NCBI RefSeq assembly: GCF_018449605.1
Contig: NZ_JAAVUW010000011.1
Location: forward strand, 1 to 64,000
Reading direction: 5' to 3'
Source: Luteibacter sp. dw_328
GTDB taxonomy: Bacteria > Pseudomonadota > Gammaproteobacteria > Xanthomonadales > Rhodanobacteraceae
DNA: 64,000 bases
A program made the position numbers and the translations under genes. The stretch's first letter is position 1. Every line of letters begins with the position of its first letter. Shown one piece after another: positions 34,858 to 43,229 of this stretch. The notes under the pieces were generated by a model. That model saw only the letters and a list, made by a program, of their open reading frames with translations, ran no database searches and had not been told where the DNA came from.

Positions 34858-34906
34858 TCTCCGGCGTACTAGCTCACCGGTGCATCGATCTGTTCGGGTG
34901 TGATGT

Positions 34907-36310
34907 CTAGAGGGCCTTTCCTTCGGAATCATAGACCTTGACGATGCAGTCGTCGGAATTCTTGCAAACGCCCAGGCGCGTCAACGCGACCGTGCGCTGG
35001 TCGCGCAGGGCCACCCAGTAGATCGAGCCTCTGCTTCGCGGGCCTTTGATGAACGGGCCGTCATCCTCGGTCACCATCACGGCGCCGTCGAGGAGCTCCG
35101 GGTGGCTAACGAGTTCGGGCAGTTTGTGAGTTTCGCCCATGCGCGCGATGAATCGCTTCTTCTCCGAAGCTTCGAATGACGGCATGCCACTGTCTCTCAG
35201 GATGCGAAACGCATCACTCGGAGCCGTTTGCATCGCTTGGCGCAGCGCTGTTGCCCCAACGACCGTGTCCAACTCATCCGTCATGACGCCCAGATCTTCT
35301 GGCGTCGCCAGAGCCCCTCCTTTGACCTGCAGTGGCGTCATAAGGCTGAGGTTTGGCGGGCCGCCGGGAATCTTCACGGCGATGAACAATGAACTCAAGG
35401 TCGTTCCGTCCGCACCGGCCATGTTGTCCAGGTCGACGTCGTCGATGACGAGGCGTGTTTGTATCGAGGCGTACGCAGCGGGCATGAGGATCTGCATTTT
35501 GAACCGGTGGTAGTCCTTAGCTATCCCCTTGCGAAGCGCGTCGTCAAAGTCCTCTTGCGACGGCGGTCCTGACAATCGCATATGGTTGGTCGACACCGGC
35601 GGAAGCAGCGCTGCCAGAGCTCTTGGCAAATCCGCCGAGAACGACTTTCGACCGGTAGTGTCGCGCCACGGCAGCATGAGAACGTTCTGCGAATCGGAAG
35701 AGGACACCAGCCTCGATCCGTCAGCGAAGCTCGCTTCAACCCGCGTCAGGGGGTAATCATCCGTGTGATAGGTGGCCATGCCCGACTTGATCGCATCCGC
35801 CAGCCGCTGAGGCTGTCGCAGATCATTTCCCCAGTTGACGATGCGCTGCTGCAATGGCGCGGGCGGACCCAGGGCCGTCAGGCTCTGCACGGTCTCGTCA
35901 ATCGAAGCGGCGGCATGGTTCACGGTAGGGCCAAACACCGCCAGATCGATGCTCGGTTGAGGTGGTGCACGCATGGCACGCAGCAGCGCATCGACGGTCG
36001 ATGTGGGTACGACCTGCGGTGGGACGTTGGTGACGTCGCGGTCCGCCGCTCGACCCTGGTCGGCGGGCAGCGGGATATGTTGCTGACTGTGCGTACCGTA
36101 GAGGATGAATCCGGTCCCTGCCGGCTCGACCACCCAGTGGGAGCGGACGGGCGTAATGCTGCTGTACCCGTCCCAGTCGTCATCGATGACGATGCGGGTG
36201 AGCTCGGGGGTACTCGGCCGTGGCGGCCTTAAGCAAGCCGACAACGTCGAGGCGATCGTAAAGGCCGCAGCCAGCCTCAACCCAAATGCAACGCCAGTCA
36301 CCTTATCCAT
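34907..36310 (-). CDS. Lipoprotein, 470-residue paralogue family copy C
   Basis: A 467-residue paralogue with lipobox Cys26 (MDKVTGVAFGLRLAA...TLSAC). The shared blocks are clear: TRIVIDDDWDGYSSITPVRSHWVVEPAGTGFILYG, DVTNVPPQVVPTSTVDALLRAMRAP, DDYPLTRVEASFADGSRLV and YWVALRDQRTVALTRLGVCK near the end. Its leader and first 20 residues are almost the same as copy B, pointing to a recent duplication of that part. It is the copy next to the oxidase operon. No enzymatic motif is recognised. Confidence 0.75.
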   Translation of the reverse strand: MDKVTGVAFGLRLAAAFTIASTLSACLRPPRPSTPELTRIVIDDDWDGYSSITPVRSHWVVEPAGTGFILYGTHSQQHIPLPADQGRAADRDVTNVPPQVVPTSTVDALLRAMRAPPQPSIDLAVFGPTVNHAAASIDETVQSLTALGPPAPLQQRIVNWGNDLRQPQRLADAIKSGMATYHTDDYPLTRVEASFADGSRLVSSSDSQNVLMLPWRDTTGRKSFSADLPRALAALLPPVSTNHMRLSGPPSQEDFDDALRKGIAKDYHRFKMQILMPAAYASIQTRLVIDDVDLDNMAGADGTTLSSLFIAVKIPGGPPNLSLMTPLQVKGGALATPEDLGVMTDELDTVVGATALRQAMQTAPSDAFRILRDSGMPSFEASEKKRFIARMGETHKLPELVSHPELLDGAVMVTEDDGPFIKGPRSRGSIYWVALRDQRTVALTRLGVCKNSDDCIVKVYDSEGKAL

Positions 36311-36348
36311 GGAAACCCTGGGGCACCGCCGCGGCATGCGGCCCGACG

Positions 36349-36354
36349 ATTATG
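36349..36354 (-). promoter_or_regulatory. -10 element of paralogue copy C (conserved leader)
   Basis: CATAAT on the minus strand, again 39 bp from the start codon. The leader shares GGGCCGCATGC-GCGGC-GTGCCCC and TTTCCATGGATAAGGT with copy B. Confidence 0.5.
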
Positions 36355-36389
36355 CTCAAACTCAGGGAGGTCGAGAAGCCGTCGCTCGC

Positions 36390-37181
36390 TCAGCGCGTTC
36401 CCGAATAATAATCAACCGAGGCGTCGATCTCTTCGGTCGTCATGTTCCGCGCGATGTTGCGCATCTGCGCGCTGGTGTCATTACGCCGCGTGCCGTGCGC
36501 AAACGCTTCCAGCTGCGTCTTCAGGTAATCGCGCGGCTGCGGATCCAGCCATGGCACGCCCAACTTGGCGGTCAATCTGCCGTGGCAGGATCCACAAGGC
36601 GGAATGTTGCGCATGGGCGCACCGGTGGCGACGATGTCCGGTGCCGACTGCAGGTCCTGCGTGGCGGGTGACTGCTGGCGGGGCAGGGAGGCGTAATAGG
36701 CAGAGAGGTCGCGCAGGTCCTGGTCGTGCAGTTCGGCGACCAGCGGCGCCATCACGGCGCTCGCCCGTGCGCCGCTCTGGAAGTCGCGAAGTTCCTTGTA
36801 GAGGGACGAGGCGTACTGGCCGGCCAGGGTGGGTGTCTGCGACGTGCTGACGCCGCGCAAGCCATGGCACATGGTGCAACGGAGTGCCAAGGTGGCGCCC
36901 CGACCCACGCCGCCGCCCGACGACGGCTCGTCCAGGGTGGTCGGCGTCATGACGACCTCCGAGACCTTCACCGGGGACGTTACCGGGGCACTGGCCTCAC
37001 CCAACCACGACCGGGGCACACCGGCGGCGCTACAGATCGAATTGAGCAATCCCTTGAACAGGGAATCGTCCTGGGCCGAGGGGAGCCAGACGAAACCGAC
37101 GAACACCGAAAACACGAGAAGCAGGAACGTTCCGCCGACACTGCCGACGAACCAGCGATTGCGCAGAAGTGGGCCGCTCAT
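36390..37181 (-). CDS. Di-haem c-type cytochrome, last gene of the oxidase operon
   Basis: A 263-residue membrane-anchored protein with one N-terminal helix (about 10-33) and two cytochrome c domains with haem sites CTMCH (102-106) and CGSCH (196-200). The double-domain layout resembles cytochrome c4-like proteins and CcoP-like donors. Its start overlaps the stop of subunit I by 4 bp, so it is translated with the oxidase and is the likely direct electron donor or a bound subunit. A Cys at position 50 and a long linker before the first haem are unassigned. Confidence 0.88.
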   Translation of the reverse strand: MSGPLLRNRWFVGSVGGTFLLLVFSVFVGFVWLPSAQDDSLFKGLLNSICSAAGVPRSWLGEASAPVTSPVKVSEVVMTPTTLDEPSSGGGVGRGATLALRCTMCHGLRGVSTSQTPTLAGQYASSLYKELRDFQSGARASAVMAPLVAELHDQDLRDLSAYYASLPRQQSPATQDLQSAPDIVATGAPMRNIPPCGSCHGRLTAKLGVPWLDPQPRDYLKTQLEAFAHGTRRNDTSAQMRNIARNMTTEEIDASVDYYSGTR

Positions 37182-38803
37182 GGCTTTCCTCCGACGAACA
37201 CGGGCGGAACGCGTCCCTCAGGCGTCATCATCAGCTGCACGATCGGGTAGCCGTAGTTGGTGATCGTCAGCGCGATCATGAGGCCCAACCACAGTCCCAG
37301 CCCGTTCAGTGCCCAGGGAAGCGACACCGGCTCATGCACCGCGCGGCTGAAAGTGAACGGCTCCGGATCCACCCGCGCCGCCGAATGATTCCGGATAAGC
37401 ACCGTGAGGAACAACGCCGCCGACACCACGAGGATCGCACCGCCGATCGTCGACATCACGACGGAGACACCCTCGGCGAACATGCCTGGCGCGGTGTAGT
37501 CGTAGAAGGCCATTCGTCGCGGCATGCCCAGCAGTCCGGCGTAATGCCAGGGGAAGGTCAGCACGATCATGCCGATGAACCACAACCACAACTGCCAGTG
37601 CACGAGCCGAAGATTCAGCAGTGCGCGGCCTGTGAGGTGCGGCCAGAGATCGTAGGCGAGAGCGAAATACATGATGACGATCGCGCCGCCGAAAATCAGA
37701 TGGAAATGCCCGGTCACCCACTGCGTGTTGTGGATGGTCGAATCCAGCTGGTAACTCATGTTGATCAGCCCGCCGGCGCCACCGAAGCCGAGCATCACAA
37801 AGGACAGGGCCAGCGCGAGCATCTGTGGATTCGCCCACGGCAGTGCCTTGACCCAACCGAACAGGCCCTTGCCGCCGCGAAGGCGAGCGGCGATCTCCAC
37901 CGACGCGCAAATCGTGAACACCGTCAGCAGGGTCGGCACGGCGACCATGGCGGTAAAGATGGAATGGACCACCTTGAACCCGGCACCCACTTCCGGATCC
38001 GCGAACAGATGGTGGATACCGATGGGCATCGCGAAGACGAGGAACAGCGCGAACGAGATGCGCGCCATCGAATCGCTGTACAGCCGCCCGCCAATGGCAC
38101 GGGGGACGATGGTGTAAAACGCGATGTACGCCGGCATCAGCCAGAAATAGACGATGGCGTGGAGCGTCCACGAAAAGAGGACACGCGAAAGTCCGGCATT
38201 GATCGTCGTCGCGAAACCGAGGGCGACAGGCAGGATCTGAAACAGCAGTTCCAGCGCCGCGCCAACGGCGGTCCATCCCCAAAGATAGGCGCCCGCCACA
38301 TTGGCGAACATGGCCAGGGGAACCGGTGCGCCGGGATGGGCACGCTTCCACACATACAGGTTGATGCCCATCAAGGCGACCCAGACCCAGGAGCCGACCA
38401 CCACCAGGACAACGCCAATGTAGTAGAACGCGTTGCCGATCATCGGCGGATAGAACGTGTACAGGACCGAATCCAGCCCCATGGCGACAGGCACGACCGC
38501 GGCCACCGAACCGATGATGATCATGTAATAGCCGGCCCAGGCCCACCGCCGGCCGACAAGCGGCTGCCCCAGCGCCGCTTCGGATATGAAGTAGCCGAAC
38601 CCCATCGCGACCAGGGTTGGGAACACATAGCCCATGACGGTGCCGTGCGCCGTGACCGACCGGTAATAGAGGTCCGCGTTGCGCAGCCAGCCATGCAACG
38701 GGCTGCGGATGAACATCTGCCATTCACCCAGGAGGATCGCCACGCCGAAGAGCGCGAAGGCCAGCCAGAAGTGCGCGAGGATGAGTCGCTTGTTATAGAT
38801 CAC
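37178..38803 (-). CDS. Haem-copper oxidase subunit I, B-type (ba3-like)
   Basis: A 541-residue catalytic subunit of a terminal oxidase with about 13 membrane helices that reduces O2 to water. The metal ligands are all visible: low-spin haem His53 (AHGTVM), CuB His215 with cross-link partner Tyr219 (HAIVY), CuB His264-His265 (GIHH), then high-spin haem His366 and low-spin His368 (GHFHL). The sequence style and lack of an A-type Glu in helix VI place it with Thermus ba3/B-type enzymes, which typically have high oxygen affinity. It overlaps subunit II by 11 bp upstream. No subunit III gene is in the cluster. Confidence 0.92.
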   Translation of the reverse strand: MIYNKRLILAHFWLAFALFGVAILLGEWQMFIRSPLHGWLRNADLYYRSVTAHGTVMGYVFPTLVAMGFGYFISEAALGQPLVGRRWAWAGYYMIIIGSVAAVVPVAMGLDSVLYTFYPPMIGNAFYYIGVVLVVVGSWVWVALMGINLYVWKRAHPGAPVPLAMFANVAGAYLWGWTAVGAALELLFQILPVALGFATTINAGLSRVLFSWTLHAIVYFWLMPAYIAFYTIVPRAIGGRLYSDSMARISFALFLVFAMPIGIHHLFADPEVGAGFKVVHSIFTAMVAVPTLLTVFTICASVEIAARLRGGKGLFGWVKALPWANPQMLALALSFVMLGFGGAGGLINMSYQLDSTIHNTQWVTGHFHLIFGGAIVIMYFALAYDLWPHLTGRALLNLRLVHWQLWLWFIGMIVLTFPWHYAGLLGMPRRMAFYDYTAPGMFAEGVSVVMSTIGGAILVVSAALFLTVLIRNHSAARVDPEPFTFSRAVHEPVSLPWALNGLGLWLGLMIALTITNYGYPIVQLMMTPEGRVPPVFVGGKP

Positions 38804-39362
38804 AGCTGGCTCTCCTCGTCGGGCCGACCAGTCTGGCGAAGGCGTCCGGTTCGACCACCTTGACGTTCGCCCACATGCCCTCGTGCCCCGTGCCGCAGAA
38901 CTCGTGGCAAGGCATCAGGTGGTCGCCGGGCTTCTCGAAGCGGGTCTTGAAGGTAGAGATGTAGCCGGGTGAGACCATCGAGTTGATGTTCGTGCCGGTG
39001 ATGAGCATGCCGTGGATGACGTCGGCACTCGTCACGCGGAAGGTGACCGGTGTGCGCGAGGGAACGACGATGCACTGAGGCGTGAAGGAATACTGTTGCC
39101 CGACGATTCGCACGGTGACCGATCCGTCCGTCTCCACGGCGCTGCCGAGATTGCTCTCGACGAACTCACCGGAGACATGCAGGGTGGAAGGATTGATTGT
39201 CTCGACGCGCGAAGGGGGCATCGTCGCCCAGTGGAGCCCGGTAAAGATCACCATCGCTACCAGCAACGCGACCAGACCCACCATGGTGAGCGCCCAACGA
39301 TTCTCGATGCGCTTGGCGACGGCTTCGCCATCATGTGGATCTGCGGGAACCGCTCGGGCCAT
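38793..39362 (-). CDS. Cytochrome c oxidase subunit II with CuA site
   Basis: A 189-residue subunit with a single N-terminal membrane helix (about 25-46) and a cupredoxin domain. The CuA ligands are complete: His117 (DVIHGM), Cys152, Cys156 and His160 in PCHEFCGTGH, and Met163, with Glu154 supplying its backbone carbonyl. One helix plus a short cupredoxin is the B-type arrangement. It accepts electrons from cytochrome c and passes them to subunit I. It is 9 bp downstream of the small subunit gene. Confidence 0.93.
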   Translation of the reverse strand: MARAVPADPHDGEAVAKRIENRWALTMVGLVALLVAMVIFTGLHWATMPPSRVETINPSTLHVSGEFVESNLGSAVETDGSVTVRIVGQQYSFTPQCIVVPSRTPVTFRVTSADVIHGMLITGTNINSMVSPGYISTFKTRFEKPGDHLMPCHEFCGTGHEGMWANVKVVEPDAFARLVGPTRRASCDL

Positions 39363-39371
39363 GACGAGTCC

Positions 39372-39545
39372 TTAGTGAAAAATGACGCCACGCGGAAGGA
39401 AGGCGAAGAAGTAGAAGAGGAACCACATCAGGAAGACGACGGCGACAGCGACGCCGGCGACCATCAAGGCGCCCCGCGGACCGGCACGCACGATCTCATC
39501 GACACGTTTGTCTTCGCTGCCAGGTTCTTTGTCGATATCGCTCAT
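39372..39545 (-). CDS. Small oxidase-associated membrane peptide (subunit IIa-like)
   Basis: A 57-residue protein with an acidic N-terminus (MSDIDKEPGSEDKRVDE) and one membrane helix (about 27-50, VAGVAVAVVFLMWFLFYFFAF). AGAGGA upstream of the ATG at 39545 sets the start. Position directly before subunit II and topology match the single-helix subunit IIa of ba3 oxidases. The identity is inferred from context, as sequences this short carry little family signal. Confidence 0.75.
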   Translation of the reverse strand: MSDIDKEPGSEDKRVDEIVRAGPRGALMVAGVAVAVVFLMWFLFYFFAFLPRGVIFH

Positions 39546-39558
39546 GCAGGCTGTCCTC

Positions 39559-40785
39559 TTAATCCAGCGGCGCCGAACGCAACGCGTTGACGTCCGCGTC
39601 GGTGACGGCGGTGCCACGGTTGTTCCAGGCGGTGCGTATATACGTGACCACGGCAGCGACTTCCTCGTCCGACAGTCCTTGTGCGAAGGGCGGCATGCCG
39701 TACGGCCGGGGGTTGCGTATCGTCCCGGGCGGATAGCCGCCGTTGAGAACCATGCGGATCGGATTGACCGACGAGGTCATCTGGATCGACTGGTTGCCGG
39801 CCAGCGGCGGGAAGTCGGATCCCTTGCCTTCACCCTGCATGCCGTGACAGGTGGCGCACTGGGCTGCGTAGATTTTCTTGCCCAGCGGAAAGAGGCGAAG
39901 CTTGTCCTGCACCTCGGCCTGCGTGGGCGCGCTCGATGCGCCGGTAGCTGGCAGGGCTTTCAAGTACACGGCCATCGCCCGGATATCGGCGTCGGAGAGG
40001 TACTGCAGGCTGTTATGGACGACTTCGGCCATGGGACCGTAGACCGCGCCGCGCGCGGAAACGCCCGCCTGTAGCAGGTCGGAGATGTCCGCGATGCTCC
40101 AGTCGCCCAGTCCGGCCTCATGGTTGGAGGTCAGGGAGGGCGCGTACCAGTACTGCATGGGAATGAGTCCGCCCTGATACGCCGCAGACGCGGAGCTGCC
40201 ACCCAGGGCATTGATGGCGGTATGGCACATCGCGCAATGACCGGGTCCCTCGACGAGGTAGGCGCCGCGATTCCAGTCGCTCGACTTCGACGGATCGGGT
40301 TTGTACTCGCCCTCGGTGAAGTAAAGCGTGCGCCACCCAAGGAGGAGGGTGCGGTTGTTATACGGAAAGCGGAGGTCCTGCGCGGTGTTGGGCCGATGCA
40401 CCGGCGGCACCGTTTTCAGGTACGCGAAAATAGCGTCGATGTCCGGCCGGGTCATCTTCGTGTAAGCGGCAAACGGCATGGCGGGGTAAAGCAACATGCC
40501 CGACCGCGAGCGGCCGGTGCGCATCATGTTGTAGAACTCGTCGGCAGTCCACGCGCCGATGCCGGTGGCGCGGTCGGGCGAAATGTTCGGCGAATAGAGC
40601 GTGCCGAAGGGCGTCGACATGGGGCGGCCACCACCGAAGGGCTTATCTCCCGGGTTGCTATGGCATGCGATGCAGTCGGAGGCGCGTGCCAGGTATTCAC
40701 CGCGCGCGACGATCGACGTGTCCTGTCCGTATCCGGCCTGTGCCAGAACCAGCAATCCGAGCGCGAACCAGCGATGCGTTCTCAT
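39559..40785 (-). CDS. Tri-haem c-type cytochrome
   Basis: A 408-residue exported cytochrome with a signal peptide (MRTHRWFALG...AQAGYGQ) and three haem sites: CIACH (38-42), CAMCH (184-188) and CATCH (310-314). The pattern ASDCIACHSNPGDKPFGGGRPM...SPNISPD is typical of the cytochrome c subunits of membrane-bound alcohol and gluconate dehydrogenases. Those deliver electrons from periplasmic dehydrogenases; here no dehydrogenase subunit is adjacent, and the gene is instead the second of the oxidase operon. It overlaps the preceding cytochrome gene by 4 bp. Confidence 0.9.
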   Translation of the reverse strand: MRTHRWFALGLLVLAQAGYGQDTSIVARGEYLARASDCIACHSNPGDKPFGGGRPMSTPFGTLYSPNISPDRATGIGAWTADEFYNMMRTGRSRSGMLLYPAMPFAAYTKMTRPDIDAIFAYLKTVPPVHRPNTAQDLRFPYNNRTLLLGWRTLYFTEGEYKPDPSKSSDWNRGAYLVEGPGHCAMCHTAINALGGSSASAAYQGGLIPMQYWYAPSLTSNHEAGLGDWSIADISDLLQAGVSARGAVYGPMAEVVHNSLQYLSDADIRAMAVYLKALPATGASSAPTQAEVQDKLRLFPLGKKIYAAQCATCHGMQGEGKGSDFPPLAGNQSIQMTSSVNPIRMVLNGGYPPGTIRNPRPYGMPPFAQGLSDEEVAAVVTYIRTAWNNRGTAVTDADVNALRSAPLD

Positions 40786-41534
40786 CGGGCTTCACTACTT
40801 TGGCAAGTGAGTGCCAGCTTGAGCGAACCTTCGGTGGCCGGCGCGGGGTTCGGTGGCGAGGGCAGGGACGATAGGTACGCCGCGGCCGCGGCGATATCCG
40901 CATCGGAAAGCAGGACGGTGATCTTCTGCATGCAGTTGGGCTTCGCGGAGACGCGTGCGCCGTAGCGCGAGGCGCCGAGCTGGGCGCTGATGTACTTGGT
41001 GCGCAGTCCGAGCAACCCCGGGATATCGGGCGAGACACCCGTCAGTGAGGCGCCATGACAGGCGACACACGATGGAATATGCCTGCGATCGTCGCCTTCC
41101 AGGGTCAGCTTCTGCCCCAGGGCCATCACGGCCGGTGAGACATCGGGCTTGGGCAGCGTCGGGAAGGGCGTTTGCTGCTCGGCGAAGTATTCGGCCATCT
41201 CCTGGAGATAAGCGTCAGGGAGGTACTCGAGCAGGTAGTTCATGGGCGCGTACTTTCGCTGCCCGTCCCGAAAGGCGACCAGCTGGTTGTACAGATAGCG
41301 TGCGGGTTTGCCCGCCAGCCTGGGGAAGTAGTCGTCGTTACTGCCCTCGCCGCGCAGGCCGTGGCAGGTGGTGCAGGCCATGACCCGGGTGGCGATGCTG
41401 TCGGGCGCCGTCACCGTGCTGCGTGCCTGGGCGTACACGGGGCCTGTGCCGATGAGAAGCGCCAGGCACAGCACAACCCCGGCCACGTAACGGCCGACCG
41501 CAAAGTCACCGATTGTACGGTGTTCGAGAACCAT
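40782..41534 (-). CDS. Di-haem c-type cytochrome, first gene of the oxidase operon
   Basis: A 250-residue exported cytochrome of c4-like type. The start MVLEHRTIGDF is chosen at 41534 because it precedes a clear signal peptide (AGVVLCLALLIGTGPVYAQA) and has GGGGTG upstream; the longer frame adds 54 unlikely residues. Haem sites are CTTCH (54-58) and CVACH (156-160). As promoter-proximal gene it would be the most expressed component, perhaps a shuttle between donors and the oxidase. A palindromic operator-like site lies 105 bp upstream. Confidence 0.87.
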   Translation of the reverse strand: MVLEHRTIGDFAVGRYVAGVVLCLALLIGTGPVYAQARSTVTAPDSIATRVMACTTCHGLRGEGSNDDYFPRLAGKPARYLYNQLVAFRDGQRKYAPMNYLLEYLPDAYLQEMAEYFAEQQTPFPTLPKPDVSPAVMALGQKLTLEGDDRRHIPSCVACHGASLTGVSPDIPGLLGLRTKYISAQLGASRYGARVSAKPNCMQKITVLLSDADIAAAAAYLSSLPSPPNPAPATEGSLKLALTCQSSEAR

Positions 41535-41638
41535 CGATATGACACCCCTGCCTGTGACGTGACCGGAACGCGGTTGCGAGCCGGACATCCTGCCCGTAGT
41601 CACGGTACTCCCGAAGGCGGGCGAAGGATTGAACAGGC

Positions 41639-41654
41639 GTGCATGATCTTGCAC
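41639..41654. promoter_or_regulatory. Palindromic operator-like site upstream of the oxidase operon
   Basis: GTGCATGATCTTGCAC is a 16-bp dyad in which 14 positions are symmetric (GTGCA-wGATCw-TGCAC). It sits 105 bp before the start of the first operon gene and 81 bp from the convergent-side gene end. It does not match the classical FNR box. No regulator can be assigned. Confidence 0.35.
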
Positions 41655-41701
41655 CCACCGGCGGTGCCCGGGAACCGTTGAATTACCTAGATCCAACCGG
41701 A

Positions 41702-41727
41702 TAAATAGCCCGGCTCAGGGCCGGGCT
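41702..41727 (-). terminator. Probable terminator of the 41735-42514 gene
   Basis: AGCCCGGC pairs with GCCGGGCT around a 5-nt loop. Read on the minus strand it is followed by the T-rich TATTTAT. It ends just past the stop codon at 41735. Confidence 0.6.
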
Positions 41728-41734
41728 TCGGCAC

Positions 41735-42514
41735 CTACTGCTTGAGCGCCACGAGGGTGATATCGCGCTTGCTCAACTCGTTGTGAATCATCGTGGTCAT
41801 CGTCTTGCCGTCGGCCGACACGGTGGACTTCGCGACCGAGGTCGCCTTGCCTCCCATCATGGATGTCTCCACGAGGGTGTGGCCGACCATCTTGACGGCA
41901 ATCATGTCGGTGCCCGGGTCGCCCTTGTATGGCACCGGCTTGCCATCGAGTTTGGCGGTATACGACTCGCCTTTCGGGTCGGTCATGCTGATGCTGTCAC
42001 CGTCAACCTTATACGTATAGGTCGTTACGCCTTCGGAGGCGCTCTGGTAGCTCGTCGTAAGCCACGAGCCTGCCGCAGCGTGGGAGCCCGGAGCGCCGGC
42101 CGCCGAGCGCGTCTGCGTGCCCTTGACCGTGGTTGTGCCACCTTCGCGGATCATGACCGTTTCAAAGGTAGCGGTCTTGCCGTCCGCCGAAACCGTGGTC
42201 GTGTGCGTTCCGACGACGGCGCCATTCTTTTTCGGGGTTTCCACGATGGTGTGATCGTCGACGATCTTCACCGAGTCGGTGTCGTAACGCGGATGACCGG
42301 TAACAGCGTGGTCGGCGCCATCGGCCTTGATGGTGATGGGCGGCGTACAGTTACAGGAGTACTCGCCATTCTTGAGGGTGATGATGATCGGCTTGTCCGA
42401 CGATTTCACCTGGTTGATGTCGACCTTCCAGGTGCCACCGAAGGCACTTTGTGCCATCACCTGGAGCGGGAGGAGGAGTGCCAGGAGCACCCCACTGATA
42501 AGCAATTTCTTCAT
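41735..42514 (-). CDS. Exported beta-rich protein of unknown function
   Basis: A 259-residue secreted protein with signal peptide MKKLLISGVLLALLLPLQVMAQS. The mature part is a repeating beta pattern: two halves each contain a T-V-S-A-D-G-K-T motif (VSADGKTATFETV and VSADGKTMTTM), suggesting a duplicated lipocalin- or beta-barrel-like domain. A CNC motif is near residue 55. GGAGA precedes the ATG at 42514. Homologues of this type occur as stand-alone genes; I cannot name a role. It is its own transcript, with 253 bp upstream lacking other genes. Confidence 0.7.
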   Translation of the reverse strand: MKKLLISGVLLALLLPLQVMAQSAFGGTWKVDINQVKSSDKPIIITLKNGEYSCNCTPPITIKADGADHAVTGHPRYDTDSVKIVDDHTIVETPKKNGAVVGTHTTTVSADGKTATFETVMIREGGTTTVKGTQTRSAAGAPGSHAAAGSWLTTSYQSASEGVTTYTYKVDGDSISMTDPKGESYTAKLDGKPVPYKGDPGTDMIAVKMVGHTLVETSMMGGKATSVAKSTVSADGKTMTTMIHNELSKRDITLVALKQ

Positions 42515-42773
42515 AGCCAATCTCCGACTGCTGTGTGCGTCGCCAAGATCTGCCCGGATAGCTTAGATGGTCCCCACGGTGCCGGAACTGTCCTCTTCTC
42601 CGAGTCCCAGCCTCGCCAGCCTACTCTTTGGGGTGGCGGCGTAAAGGCGGCTGCATAGCCTCGAAGTGGTCTGAATGTTTGCTCGGGCCCTGTATTAAAG
42701 GTTGATCACAGTTCCCTAGACTGTAAGTCTTAGGCTGTCCGATATACCTGAGAAAGACGGAGAGGGGCATCGA

Positions 42774-43211
42774 ATGAATGCGGTGAAGGAGAGCGGAATC
42801 CGGGTGCTGGTCGCCGCGGAGCCAACCGCCGAGGATCGCGCTGCCATCGCGGCGCCGTTAGTTGCTTTTAATCGGCAACACGGTCCCACGGCGTCGGCAG
42901 AGCCGGTCGTGTTGCTCTTGAAGCACGAAGACGGTCAAACGATCGGCGGCCTTTGGGGGAAGACTGTCTACGACTGGTTGTACGTGGAGCTGCTCGTCGT
43001 ACCCGAATCCTTACGGGGCAAGGGAGCAGGGGCCGCTCTCATCGGAAAGGCGGAAGGCATTGCGATCCAGCGAGGCTGTATGGGCGCTTGGTTGGATACC
43101 TTTGCCTTCCAGTCGCGCGGGTTCTACGAAAAGCTCGGCTACGCCGTGTTTGGCGAGCTCACGGATCACCCAAGGGGAAGCGCTCGCTACTTCTTGAGCA
43201 AGCGCTTCTGA
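42774..43211 (+). CDS. GNAT-family N-acetyltransferase
   Basis: A 145-residue acetyltransferase. The acetyl-CoA loop is LRGKGAGAALIGKAE (R/Q-x-x-G-x-G/A), preceded by the beta-4 strand YVELLVVPES and followed by GCMGAWLDTFAFQSRGFYEKLGY, the standard GNAT C-terminal segment. The acceptor substrate is unknown. AGAGGGGC upstream supports the ATG. It is a single gene convergent with the P-loop kinase gene. Confidence 0.88.
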   Translation: MNAVKESGIRVLVAAEPTAEDRAAIAAPLVAFNRQHGPTASAEPVVLLLKHEDGQTIGGLWGKTVYDWLYVELLVVPESLRGKGAGAALIGKAEGIAIQRGCMGAWLDTFAFQSRGFYEKLGYAVFGELTDHPRGSARYFLSKRF

Positions 43212-43229
43212 CATCACTGCGTGCCCCTG

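Noticed and set aside
37169-38863. 564-codon plus-strand frame opposite oxidase subunit I
   Set aside because: His/Arg/Gln-rich antisense shadow of a gene with complete metal ligands.
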